A DNA stretch of 64,000 nucleotides from Brachionus koreanus (Eukaryota; Rotifera; Eurotatoria; Ploima; Brachionidae). The stretch spans positions 85,470 to 149,469 of the forward strand of contig PJRA01000265.1 of assembly GCA_016987375.1 (NCBI GenBank), read 5' to 3'. The notes below the pieces were generated by a model, which searched no databases, was not told the origin of the DNA, and saw only the letters and a list, made by a program, of their open reading frames with translations. Position numbers and translations under genes: made by a program. Shown here one piece after another: positions 1 to 11,844 of this stretch (its first letter is position 1; each line of letters starts with the position of its first letter).

Positions 1-265
1 ACTTGTTGGTTTTAAATCCTAAAAATCCGTCTTTTCTTAAAAAATAATTTATTCTAAACTGAAATTAAATTTTATTTGATAATTAAATAAATTACAAATC
101 TGTTGGAGACATTTTTGTTACGAACGACTTCATTTCAATTATTAAACCAAACATTTGCTTGAATTCTAACTCTTGACTTAAACCAGATTGTTTAGTACGA
201 TTCCATTCTCGGTAAAAAATGCACTGACCTTCTCGATTAAATATGTATAAATTATAGATTGCCAT
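1..265 (-). CDS. TRAPPC1: TRAPPC1 (Bet5), TRAPP complex subunit 1, 5' part only
   Basis: This is the N-terminal part of a small core subunit of TRAPP, the Rab-GEF/tethering complex of ER-Golgi vesicle traffic. Exon 1 is 265-96 (start ATG at 263-265, product begins MAIYNLYIF) and ends in a GTAATT donor. Exon 2 starts at 35 after a TTTTTTAAG acceptor and runs off the left edge of the window. Reading across the junction gives KMSPTDL then KDGFLGFKTNK, which matches the conserved SPxDxKDGFLxFxT segment of TRAPPC1; the early NLYxFxRxGxCxxYxEW pattern also matches. Both exons keep one frame (170 nt, then phase 2). About half of the roughly 145-residue protein is visible. It lies head-to-head with ILF2, 504 bp away. 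Identification comes from remembered family sequence and is strong. Confidence 0.88.
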
Positions 266-769
266 TTTAACAAAAAATTATTATTCATATCCTTCATGTG
301 ATAGTTATTTTTCCCAAATTTTAGTCAAACAAAGAAGCATTATTAAGTTCAAATTTGTTTTTGTTTTTTTTTTTTAAATTAATAAATTTTTTGTTTTCAA
401 TTTTTTATTAAATTAGTTAGAATAGTCGTAGATTTTTAAATGTAATTTTTGAGTTGTCAAGAATTCTTCTTCCTCATTTATTATAATAAAAATCATTGAT
501 CATCTGAATTCTATTATTCAAAATCAATTAGGACTTTTTTTGATATTTGATTTTTAAAATAATGCATAAAAGTTTAATTTAGTTAATTAAATAATATGGA
601 TTATTTAAAATAAAAAACAGCAAAAAAAACGAACTAATTATTTAGAATTTATTCTTATTTCCATGGCGGAAATGTTAAATTTATTTTGCCAGTCTCAAAA
701 TAAACTATAAAATTTATGGTTAAGATTTTTTTTAACATTTGATTTTATTTTAAAAAATTCCAAAACAAA
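266..769. promoter_or_regulatory. Shared intergenic region between divergent TRAPPC1 and ILF2
   Basis: 504 bp separates the two start codons. It is A/T-rich with poly-T and poly-A tracts and has no ORF on either strand that resembles a protein. As the only DNA between two divergent housekeeping-type genes it probably holds both core promoters, but no convincing TATA box or other motif could be assigned. Confidence 0.4.
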
Positions 770-2518
<1,749 letters not shown>

Positions 2519-2556
2519 TTTGGATGAAGTTTTAAATAGAAATTTTTTTTATGTAA

Positions 2557-2562
2557 AATAAA
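2557..2562 (+). terminator. Poly(A) signal AATAAA of ILF2
   Basis: A canonical AATAAA lies 39 bp past the ILF2 stop codon and is followed by T-rich DNA. Confidence 0.6.
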
Positions 2563-2834
2563 GATAATTCTTGATCACTAAATTTTAATTTCTTTTGATC
2601 AATTAATTTTGTGTTGAAAAATTTTTGTTCTGTAAACTAAATAAAGTTTTAAAATTAAGTTTTTTTATATTTAAATTTTTCATAAGGAAAATATTTGACT
2701 TAAAATCAATAACTATTTTTTTTAAACATTGAAATCAAGATTTCATAAGTAAATTTTCAATTCAAGATTAAAATGATCTTTTATGCGCCTTTAATTTATA
2801 ATAACTCTAATTCAAGACTTTTCAATTTAAATTT

Positions 2835-2857
2835 TTAACACTAGAAGCATCAAATGA
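2835..2857 (+). repeat. Solitary piggyBac-like terminal repeat (TTAACACTAGAAGC)
   Basis: TTAACACTAGAAGCATCAAA is close to the left end of the complete 200-bp element at 46595-46802. No matching right end was found within about 1 kb, so this appears to be a truncated or badly decayed copy. Similar single ends occur at 7788-7801. Confidence 0.45.
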
Positions 2858-3134
2858 TTTGTTAAAGGTCTTATTTAAAGAACATGATTACGGTTAAAGA
2901 AAAGAAAAAAAATTTATTCATTATCTTTTACAAATTTGATGTTATTTAAAAAAATGCTTCTCCTTTGCGAAATAAATCAATAAAGAAATACCCAAACAAA
3001 TGATGACTTGTTTTAATTTTAATTTATAAAAATAAATTGCATATTTCCATTAAATACTAATAAAATGATTGACATTTATATAAAAAATAAAATAATTTTG
3101 GCGTAAGATGAGGCCTTTCATTTAATGTATCGAA

Positions 3135-3995
3135 GTGACTGTTGATACAATCAAATGTGAATGCGAGTTCACAACTTCTTTTCACGCTCTGTATATAGCG
3201 GAAATAAACTTTTTAATGATATCATGGTTTCACGCAAGATTTTACACTCCAGATCTTGTATCTATCCCGATGAAAAAAATTTTAAAGAGACTCTCAAAGA
3301 CCTCGTTTAGAAAAATGGCGAAAAAAATCAAAGATCATGAGAATTTTCTTTCGAGATTTTCCAGGGGAAAAAGTTACATCTTTCTCTTAGATATCTCTTT
3401 ATTTTTTAGAAAGATTCTCGAATTTAATTTTTTTCATAATAATTTAAATAAAACCAAGTGAATTCATATTTGATATTTTTATTAAAATTTAAATTAAAAT
3501 TTAATTTTTTTCTGATTTTTGTGTCTCAGCATTTTCTATTAGCAATTATTACACATTCTTTCCAGGTTTGCTCGATCTTGTCTGGAGAAGATTCAGCTTT
3601 TGCTATTGCACATTCTAAATAAAAACTAAACAAGGTTCTAGGCCCAAAACCTGAATTCTATTGTGCACAGGACAACAAGTGAATCTTTCAAAGCATCAAC
3701 TCTCAATCAAAAATTGAGATCAATTAAAAATTTTTGTCATTCTATATTTAATTTGTTGCGTATTTATGATGAAAAATATTTTCCAAAAAAAAAAGAAAGA
3801 CTCGAAAATTCTCTTTCTAAACTTCAAGCCAACAATGAAACAATTGATAGCCTAAATAGTTAATTTGTCCCATTATTTGATAAAGACTATGGTTTCCTTA
3901 TCTATAACATGAATATTAATAATATTTCAGAACGTGTTCCTCCTTCAGTTATTGATATGACCGAAAATGAAAAGAAAAATGATTATTTTGATTGA
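3135..3995 (+). CDS. Uncertain coding-like region, possible two- or three-exon gene or relic
   Basis: I do not recognise this. An open frame at 3135-3461 (108 codons, Lys/Phe-rich) is followed by a better candidate. An exon at 3671-3858 begins after TGTGCACAG and encodes TTSESFKASTLNQKLRSI and onward. It ends at a weak GTTAAT donor and splices in frame to 3931-3995 after ATATTTCAG, which encodes RVPPSVIDMTENEKKNDYFD and a stop. The last two pieces have coding-like composition and a consistent phase. No start, no conserved domain and no link to the 3135 frame could be shown. On the opposite strand 3530-3655 also reads as protein-like (LECAIAKAESSPDKIEQTW), so the strand is not certain. This could be a decayed gene or transposon fragment. 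Confidence 0.22.
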
Positions 3996-4321
3996 TTAAG
4001 ATATATTTGAGTAAAAAAAATTTTACTTATTTATTCAAATAAATAATTATTCATCAAAATTAAGCAAATTCAAAAATGTTCAATTAATTTTTATTGAATT
4101 TAAGCTTTTATGTTGCTATAAAATGGAATCATTAATTTGATTTATTTTATCGAAACCATCAGGCAAAGCAATAAGACTTATATTTAAAATAAAAGAATCG
4201 AAAGCTTATGATCAAAATGAGCAAATATAAATTTACAAAAAATTAATATTAAATATTCTGCCCACCTTAGTTACTAAATTCTAAGACACATTTAAGTTTA
4301 CTTAATCAATTAAACCCAAAA

Positions 4322-5788
4322 ATGTCTTTTTGTCATAATAAATCACACTTGGTAAGTACTATTTTATCATTTATTTTAAAACTAAATCGTTTTGTTATTA
4401 GCCTTGTAAAGATTTAAATAAAATTTTCAAATTTTAATAATTTACTTAAATCAATAGACTGCTAGAAAAGAATAATTAACTTAATTTTTCTATAATTAAG
4501 AAAAAAGAAGACGTAAAAACAAAAGCATTGGTTTCAACAGCATTTCAAGATCATATTTCCAAACAATTGGATTTGAACTCATTGGTAAATTTAAACAATA
4601 AGAAACCTATTAGTAAAAGCAAAATTGTAAAAATAGAAGCAAAATCCAAAGTAGACTCTGGCTTCAAAAGTAATCTTAAATTAATCTGTAAATTTCTATT
4701 TAATTTTTATAAAGAAAACATAATCAAAAAAAAAATTATTGATGATGAAAAAGAATACGTTTTAACAAAAGCAACATCAGCTGATGTCCCTAGTTTAGGT
4801 AAAATTTAAAAAAAATATCAAAAAGAGCTCTAAAACTTTATTTTTAAGCTGAAAAACTTGGTCTTATAGGAATTGAAGATTCACGAAAGCAAATTGATGA
4901 ATCCGAATGGAATGAAATTAAAAAAAAATACCAATCTAGACAAGAATTCAAAGAACCCTGTGTTATATGCAAAGAACCACTTGGAATCAATCAGCAAGTT
5001 CTATTGTCTTGTACTCACACATTTCATCGAAATTGTCTAGAAATGTTCGAAAAACATTCAGGAAAAAAAGCCTGTCCAATGTGTCGAAAAGAGCGGTACA
5101 AAGCAAGAGTCGTGTATGATGCTTCTCGATACCACAAAAACATCTGCGCATCAAAGTATCATTGATTACCAATATTAAAATCTAAATATAAAAGAAATAT
5201 TTCATTAGAATTCAAGCAGCTTGGCGTGGATATATTGTACGTAGATGGTATAAAAACTACCGCAAAATGACTCCACCTAAAAATCCAATTTTAAGGAAAA
5301 AATTTTTTGAAGAAAAAGTAAGCTAGAATATTAAATTAAAAGATATTTTGAAAAATTTTTAGCTTTCAGACATCACAAATCGGCTAATTCAGTCTTTTAA
5401 TTATGATACAGACAATTTATTGGAAGATATTGATAAAAATTTAAAAATAAGTCGTGAGACATTTAAAAATTTTGAAGAGAGATATAGAGTTATAACAGAA
5501 GGAGAATGGAATGCTTTGCTAACAAAAGCAATCAATCGAAATCATGATGAATGTTCTATTTGTATGAATAAGTATAGTTTACCTAATTCAATTTTAGAAT
5601 TAGGAAAATGTAAACCTCCACTTGAAAGTTGTGAACCAGTTATTTTACTTTCATGCTCTCATATATTTCATTCAATTTGCCTTGAAACATTTGAAGAACT
5701 TAACTTGGATAAAATTAATGTGTGTCCTGAGTGTAGATCAGTATACAAGAAGCGTGAGATATCGACTTTCTGTCAAAAAAAACAATAA
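4322..5788 (+). CDS. RNF32: RNF32 homologue, double RING-H2 protein with central IQ motif
   Basis: Five exons (4322-4351, 4501-4798, 4849-5155, 5209-5317, 5363-5788; 1170 nt, 389 aa) give the exact architecture of RING finger protein 32, a protein known from testis/spermatogenesis. RING-H2 domain 1 has ligands C147, C150, C164, H166, H169, C172, C185 and C188. A calmodulin-type IQ motif (IQAAWRGYIVRR) lies at 213-224. RING-H2 domain 2 has C312, C315, C346, H348, H351, C354, C369 and C372, with a longer loop between the first two pairs. N-terminal blocks such as NKSHL, KKED and QDHI also match RNF32. All eight ligands of each ring are intact, so both are likely folded and E3 ligase activity is plausible. 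The short first exon is supported by its match to the family N-terminus and a perfect GTAAGT donor. Confidence 0.93.
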
Positions 5789-5840
5789 GCTATTTATTAA
5801 ATATAATCTTAATAGCAATTTTTCAAATTATTTGTTTCAT

Positions 5841-5862
5841 AATAAACTGACATTTAAATAAA
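5841..5862 (+). terminator. Poly(A) signals of RNF32 (two AATAAA)
   Basis: AATAAA occurs at 5841-5846 and again at 5857-5862, 53-74 bp beyond the RNF32 stop codon. Confidence 0.5.
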
Positions 5863-6569
5863 TCTCATATAATTTTCTCTATGAAATTAAAATTTGATAC
5901 AAAAATACAAATTTGTTATTTAAAAATAATATTTTATTAGTCATTTTATTAGTCAATTATTTATTAATTTTAATTAGTAAAAGTATAAAATTTTTTTAAA
6001 CTTTCTGAGTAAATGTATCAAAATAAATAAAAAATAATCTAAAAATTCTTTTAGGTATTATTTATATATAGGTGATGTGAAAAAAAAATTAAAAATAAAC
6101 AAAAAAATTAACACAAAAAAAGAGTAGCATCAGATAATTTTAATTTCAAAAAATAAAAAATTTTTTTCTTTCTTTTTTTATCATTAATTATCAATCAGGT
6201 TAGTTTTTTTTCTCTCTTTTCAACTTAAATGTTCTTATATTGTACAAATTTGTCAAATTACAAATTTTTAAAAACACAAAAAAAAAATAATTGAAAATAT
6301 CGTTTCGAAAAATTATGATAATAATTTAAAGCTAGGAATTGTTGATATTTTTCAAAAATTCAAACTAGATATTAGAGAAAAAAAAATAATCCGCTTTTCA
6401 AGAGTAATGTAAAGTAAGCAAAAAATAATTACAATTAAATAATTCACATTTATTAGACATTTATTAGTATTAATTAAACAAAATATTATAAAATTAAATT
6501 TTTGAAAAATTCTATTTCTCTTTTAATGGAAACATTTATTTGCGCACAAAAATATAAAATTATTTCAAA
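5863..6569. other. Intergenic, no feature recognised
   Basis: About 700 bp of very A/T-rich DNA between the convergent 3' ends of RNF32 and the GPCR gene. It has homopolymer runs of A and T and no credible ORF. Confidence 0.6.
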
Positions 6570-7613
6570 TTAATGTGTCAATAGAGACTCATGTTTTTTG
6601 AAAAGATCATATTTAATTCCAAAAATCTTGGCAAAATTGTTAAATATGAATTTATCATAAAAGAGATTGATAAAGGTTATCAAAAAATAATGAGATTGAT
6701 TTGTCAAAATCGTAATAGTGAAAATAAACTCAAATAGAAATGAACTTTTAGAGGCACTTGTTTTTAAATTAGAAAAATAATTAAAAAATGTTAGTAAAAC
6801 TATGGGAAAATTGAATATTAAAAAATAAAATGGAATCGCCTTGAAACGCTGAAGCATTATGTTGTAATTTTTACTTCGTTTAAGTACAATTTTTCCATTT
6901 ATTTTAAATTTGCTTATTTCGCTTAATATTAAGTAAAATGTAACCAACAAAAAATTAAATGGCAAAAAAAAATAAAATAAAAAATCGATTATCTCTCTTA
7001 TGAAAATAATGTCTTTGTCCTTTATGGCACATAAATGAAATACAATATTTTTGCTTTGATTCTTTGATACATCTACATAAACCATTGAAATATTTTCAAT
7101 GAAAATAAGATCTAAAGACGATGTTGCCATTAATAGTAGACCAACTAAAAATATTACCCTTTTTTTAGATTTGTTTGTATTTAGTACATCTTTGGTTATT
7201 ATACTGAAATATGTGGTTAAAATTAACAATGGTGCGATCCATGAAGTTAAATTTGTCATTGAACGATAGACATAATTAAAAATTTTGCAAGAGAAATTTG
7301 AATACGCTGACAAACTGTGGTATTGATCGATAAATGTATAATTGGCTAAAGTACAAAGAAGAGCAGTTAGCTGAGTAACAGATAGTGTTATAAAATAGAC
7401 TTTATTTAAGCTTCGGTTTGATTTATATAAATAAGAAATAAATTGAATTGCATTTGCAATAACACCAAGTGTAAATAAAATTTGTGGAAATTTAAAATTT
7501 AGAAATTTAATCAAATAGCTGTAAAAATCAATTTCTTTGCCTAAAATAGCTTCATATATTTTTATGTTAACAATACTGTTTCGATTAAGCTGATTCAGAT
7601 AAAAAAAATCCAT
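6570..7613 (-). CDS. Orphan rhodopsin-like (class A) 7-transmembrane receptor, single exon
   Basis: This uninterrupted 347-aa frame has seven hydrophobic segments at about residues 42-63, 71-92, 110-137, 151-172, 205-231, 257-280 and 293-318. C109 at the top of helix 3 and C195 in extracellular loop 2 are placed for the usual disulfide. A basic third intracellular loop (KIVLKRSKNY) precedes helix 6. Helix 7 ends in NLFYD, a degenerate counterpart of NPxxY, and the DRY motif after helix 3 is absent (ITKDVL). Two Asn-linked glycosylation sequons flank helix 2/3 (NYT, NFS). Single-exon structure and loss of the activation motifs are common in lineage-expanded invertebrate peptide or chemosensory receptors. 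The ligand cannot be told. The start is the only ATG upstream of helix 1. Confidence 0.8.
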   Translation of the reverse strand: MDFFYLNQLNRNSIVNIKIYEAILGKEIDFYSYLIKFLNFKFPQILFTLGVIANAIQFISYLYKSNRSLNKVYFITLSVTQLTALLCTLANYTFIDQYHSLSAYSNFSCKIFNYVYRSMTNLTSWIAPLLILTTYFSIITKDVLNTNKSKKRVIFLVGLLLMATSSLDLIFIENISMVYVDVSKNQSKNIVFHLCAIKDKDIIFIREIIDFLFYFFLPFNFLLVTFYLILSEISKFKINGKIVLKRSKNYNIMLQRFKAIPFYFLIFNFPIVLLTFFNYFSNLKTSASKSSFLFEFIFTITILTNQSHYFLITFINLFYDKFIFNNFAKIFGIKYDLFKKHESLLTH

Positions 7614-8930
7614 CGTATTATTTTCTCAAAATAAGTATCTAATTAAATCTTAAAAGGATACTTTATTTTAGATTTTATCTTCAAAACTACTATTTTGGCC
7701 AAGAAAATTTACAGCCTTTTAACCTATAAAACTTTCAAATTCCAATTTAAATCAATTGCAAATAGGCATTGCAACGAAATTGCGCATTTAACACTAGAAC
7801 TCGATGGATTTTTTAGACACCTTTTTAATAAAATTAAACTTAAATATTTTTTGATAGAATTAATATTTTTTAAGATAGCTTTTAAAAATTAATCATTTTG
7901 ATTTTAATTCTTAAAAAAATTTAGCTAATTTTAATTTGAAATCTTATTTATTATCTGCCGGGCTTTCTTCTTGTTAAAATTTTTGAGCAAAAAAAAACAA
8001 ATTGAAAATTGATCAAAAATTTTACTTCGCGGAAATTTCCATCTAATTTTAAACTAAAAAGCTGAAAAGGCAAGATATAAAACAGCTTAATTCAATTATA
8101 AAATTATATTATTTTTATTTATGATATATTTCAATAAAATTCATTTTTTATACTAATGACACTTTTGGAAAAAAATCTAACAATGCTTTTTTTTATTTTA
8201 AATTAAAAAAAATATTATCTTAAAAAAATTTAGAAAAATTAAAAAAAAAGGAAATTAGTTTATTGCTTATATATTAAACAGATATGTTAAATAAAAATTT
8301 CAAATGAAAAAATTCAAGAACAGTATGTTTGTTTAAAAAAAAAAAACATATTGATTACAAAATTTAAAATAAGAGTTCTTGATGAAATTTTTAAATCAAC
8401 GTTAGATTGGTCTTATATTCATATCAGAAGACATAATTAAGCTGGGTTAAATTTATCAAGAAAATAATAAGAAAATTGATAATTTCTCAAATTTAAAATT
8501 AATTTTATGTCAACCTGATATACCAATTGTAGGATTTTCGGCATTTAAATTATTTGGAAGTCATTTATAAAATTATGATCACCTATAAAGATAAAAATTT
8601 TTTAGAAAATTTCCAATTTCCAAGCAAATTAGATTATAGATTTTTACCAATTTTGAAATTATCCTTTCCGATTTTAATTATAAGCTTAATTATGATAAAG
8701 TTAATCTAAATTTTTAAAAAATAAAAATAAACTGTTATTTCTTTCGTCACATAAATTCTTAATCTGAAAAAATAATTGCGCACGATTTAAGTTAAATTTG
8801 TTTTAAATAATTTCAAAGAAAAATGTAAATTATTATTTTTGCTATTGAAAATAAGTGTGCATAATTTTCACTAATTTAAAAAAAATAATTTTTTTTTCTA
8901 AATAAAGATATTTTATCAAGAGTTTCGGTA
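7614..8930. other. Intergenic between GPCR and JOSD; no supported gene
   Basis: A/T-rich DNA. An open frame at 7695-7892 (Lys/Phe/Ile-rich) has no recognisable domain and overlaps a transposon-end-like sequence at 7788, so it is not called. The remainder shows no coding signal. Confidence 0.5.
7788..7801 (+). repeat. Solitary piggyBac-like terminal sequence (TTAACACTAGAAC)
   Basis: TTAACACTAGAAC matches the first 12 bases of the MITE end at 46595 and then diverges. No partner end was found nearby, so this is a weak call that could be chance in A/T-rich DNA. Confidence 0.25.
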
Positions 8931-9767
8931 ATGAATTCTATAATCAATGGGATCAAAGCATTAAATTCATCAGAAAAACATAAAAAAAGTAATTTAAAAA
9001 ATGTATACCATGAAAAACAGAAAAAAGAATTGTGTGCGCTCCATTCCTTGAATAACCTTTTTCAGGATGATTTTTACACGAAAGCCAAACTTGATCAAAT
9101 ATGCATCGAGTACGCTAGAAAAATAATTACCACCATCTCAATTTATTAAATCTCTTTACTCTTTAGACTTTGTCCTCAAGAATGGCTCAATCCTCATCGA
9201 GGAATACTAGGAAGAGGGAATTACAACATAAACATTATAATGAAAGCTCTTCAGCTTAGAGACCATGAAGCAATATGGTTTGATAAAAGAAGGTTCTATT
9301 ATATTTCTATTTATTTTTTCATGTGAAAAGTGAACTTAATTTAAGATAAAGCTATATGATTATTTGTTTAAAGGTCTATTTCTATACTAAATTTATCGAA
9401 AATAAAAGGATTCATTCTAAATATTCCATCTGATTACAAAATAGGTGGTTTTATTCCATTGCCTTGGGAAAAAAAACATTGGTAACGTTCATAATTAAAA
9501 AATATAAATGCTAATTTGTTAATTTAAAGGATTGCAGTCACAAAAATTGCAAATGGTAATTAATTTATTTATATTAATATTTTGAATGATTTTAATTGTT
9601 TTGCAGTATACTACAATTTGGATTCTAAGCTTGACGAACCTGAGTTGATAGGAAGCGAAGATAAATTAATTCTTTATTTAGAAAATTTGATCAAATCAAA
9701 AGATAAAGAATTGTTTGTAATTGTAAATAAAGATGTTGAGTTTGATTCCACTTGGAAATTAAAATAG
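8931..9767 (+). CDS. JOSD: Josephin-domain deubiquitinase (JOSD1/JOSD2-like)
   Basis: Five exons (8931-9109, 9167-9292, 9374-9481, 9530-9555, 9607-9767; 600 nt, 199 aa) make a stand-alone Josephin cysteine protease that removes ubiquitin from substrates. Key segments are [20 protein letters not shown] with the catalytic Cys35, [30 protein letters not shown] with the catalytic His137, and YYNLDSKL with Asn150. All match JOSD1/2 in order and spacing. Length is typical (human JOSD1/2 are 188-202 aa). There is no ataxin-3-type UIM tail. The 26-nt exon 4 is required to keep the frame. The donor of exon 2 (AGGTTCTA) is unusual but the frame and homology demand it. Whether it is orthologous to JOSD1 or JOSD2 cannot be decided here. 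Confidence 0.93.
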
Positions 9768-10118
9768 TTAGAATTTTGTATTTTATTTTTAATATGTGAA
9801 TAAATTTTTATTTCGACTTGTTTTTAAAAAAAAAATAAAAATTAACTTGTAAACCTTTATCAAGATTTAAAATTTGGTCTTTCGGATAGATTGATAAATT
9901 CTTTTTCTCAGGTCAACAAGAATTTTACATTAATTTTAATTAAGACAACTAGATCACAAAAATATCTAAATGATACATTATTTTTTAAAAAATTTAAGAC
10001 TCAAAAAGATATACTTTTTGTTTTTTAGTTTACCGACATTATATATTTTGTTGATGTTCTTTTTTGAATACCGTTTTGAATTGATAATTATGCTTCTTTT
10101 TTTTTCTTCTATTTTTTA

Positions 10119-10254
10119 ATACTAAATTTATCGAAAATAAAAGGATTCATTCTAAATATTCCATCTGATTACAAAATAGGTGGTTTTATTCCATTGCCTT
10201 GATAAAAAAAAAATTTGGTAACGTTCATAATTAAAAAATGTAAGATGCTAATTT
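10119..10254 (+). pseudogene. Duplicated fragment of JOSD exon 3 plus start of intron 3
   Basis: About 135 bp repeats the JOSD sequence from 9385 to about 9516, covering most of exon 3 and the first part of the following intron, with very few changes over the coding part. One change turns the Trp codon of LPWEKK into a TGA stop, and the catalytic His codon is lost in an A-run. It lacks the first bases of exon 3, has no acceptor of its own and is not joined to other exons, so it is a non-functional local duplication. Confidence 0.85.
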
Positions 10255-10998
10255 TATATTTGAAGCTTAAAACAATTTAGTTTGATATTTACTGTATGAG
10301 CAGAATTTTTTTTGAATAATTCGCAATAATGGAATCTTTTTTAATGAAGCAAATTAACAACGTAACTTTTTTACCTGAAATTCAGAATATGAACATGTTG
10401 TGAAATTCTTAACATGGTTAACAAAAAAATTTTCTTTTTTGAATTTTGTGAAAGTTGTAAAGATGAAAAACCTTATAGTTTTTGAATGGAATTGATTGTA
10501 GAGGCAATGAACTTAATCCAATTTTGGATGCAAGAATATCAGTACTTTAAATCTATATTTTATTAAAATCTATTATTATGACATTTCAAAAAGTCACAAT
10601 TGAAAGAATACAGCTAGCTTCAAGTTTGTTTATTTGAAAAAATTGAAAAGCTTTTTACAAACTTTTTCAAGATAAAAATTAATTTTGGAATAACAATTTA
10701 TTACAAAATTTTTGAAATTTTTTCTATTAAGAAAAGAATTGCGATTTTTGATCAACTAATTTTTTTGGTATTAAATAACAAAGATTAATTATTTTCAATA
10801 GATTTATTTAAATTTAAACAAAAATTGAACCTTATTAATAAATATCATGATTAACAAAATTTAAATTTTGAACTTCAAAGTAAAAAATTATAAAATATTT
10901 TTACATAAATTGATTATTTTACAAAAATTGTTAAGATGGAAAATTGATTTTTAAATTGCTGAAAATTTAATGAGAAAAATGACTCGTATTACATGAGT
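10255..10998. other. Intergenic, no feature recognised
   Basis: A/T-rich DNA between the JOSD exon duplicate and the 3' end of AKTIP. No ORF, repeat end or RNA gene could be supported. Confidence 0.5.
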
Positions 10999-11844
10999 TT
11001 AATTATCTAAACTTTCAGTTTGATTGATCATGTCTTTTTTAATTTGAATAAATTTCTCTTCGTCCAGTCTACTAAACTTGATTGCATGAGGATCATCACT
11101 ATTAATTGGCGGATTTTCATACAATTTATCCTTTGAATGTTCAACCGATTGCTTTACTTTAGTGACGAAAATTTCAAAATTTGTCTTGTACCTTGAATAA
11201 TCAAATTAAAATAGTTAAATAATCAAATTTTTTTACAAATGAGCCGCTTCTTTGTTCAAACTATTTTTAGTTTCAATTTGAAAAAAAATTTCTTTAATAT
11301 AAAACAAAACATGATAAATGTGATGTATATTCCGTCTAAAAATAAAAAATAAATTGAAAATGACATGATTTCTCTTCAAACTTTTGCATACTTCCAATTT
11401 GGAATATACTGTTTGATATCTAGTTCGCCGGTTTCAATATTGATTAAAGGATGAAAAACAATCGGATTGAAAACAACTCTCTGTTTAATGATTTTTAAAA
11501 GAATAAATAATAAAATAGTTCACAAATTACTGGACAATCGAAATTTTCAGGAATAAATAGAGTAAATCGAAAAATTCCTCCTTCGTACAAACCTTGATGC
11601 AAGAATATTACTCCATACCATACTAAAATAATTAAATTGAATTAAGACTAATTATTAATTATACAATAACTACTAAATGATGAATTGGCCGATGGAATAA
11701 CATAAATATTAGGAACTTGATGTTTTAACAGTTGCTGACTTAAATAAAAAGCCAATGCTTGAAATCAAATTTAATCAATTTTAAAAATTACTATTCAGCA
11801 TGTATTTTGTATTCAATAATGCAAGTGTCATAATTACTGTTCAT
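10999..11844 (-). CDS. AKTIP: AKTIP / FTS (fused toes), inactive E2-like (UEV) adaptor
   Basis: This small multi-exon gene has no long ORF. Exons on the minus strand are 11844-11792, 11738-11674, 11622-11531, 11480-11392, 11335-11237 and 11191-10999 (591 nt, 196 aa). The spliced product follows AKTIP closely: YDTCIIEYKIHAEY, PNIYVIPS, WYGVIFLHQGLYEGG, FRFTLFIPENFDCP, VVFNPIVFHPLINIETGELD, IHHIYHVLFYIKEIF, LNKEAAHLY and DDPHAIKFS. AKTIP is a ubiquitin-conjugating-enzyme variant in the FTS-Hook-FHIP complex that couples dynein to cargo. As in the family, there is no Cys at the E2 active-site position after HPLIN, so it is catalytically inactive. The disordered N-terminus of vertebrate AKTIP is missing. 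Translation is taken from the ATG at 11844, but an unseen upstream exon is possible. The donor of exon 2 could be shifted by 3 nt. Confidence 0.9.

Noticed and set aside
7695..7892. 65-codon plus-strand frame MAKKIYSLLTYKTF
   Set aside because: Low-complexity Lys/Phe/Ile composition, no homology, no poly(A) or splice context, and overlap with a transposon-end-like sequence.
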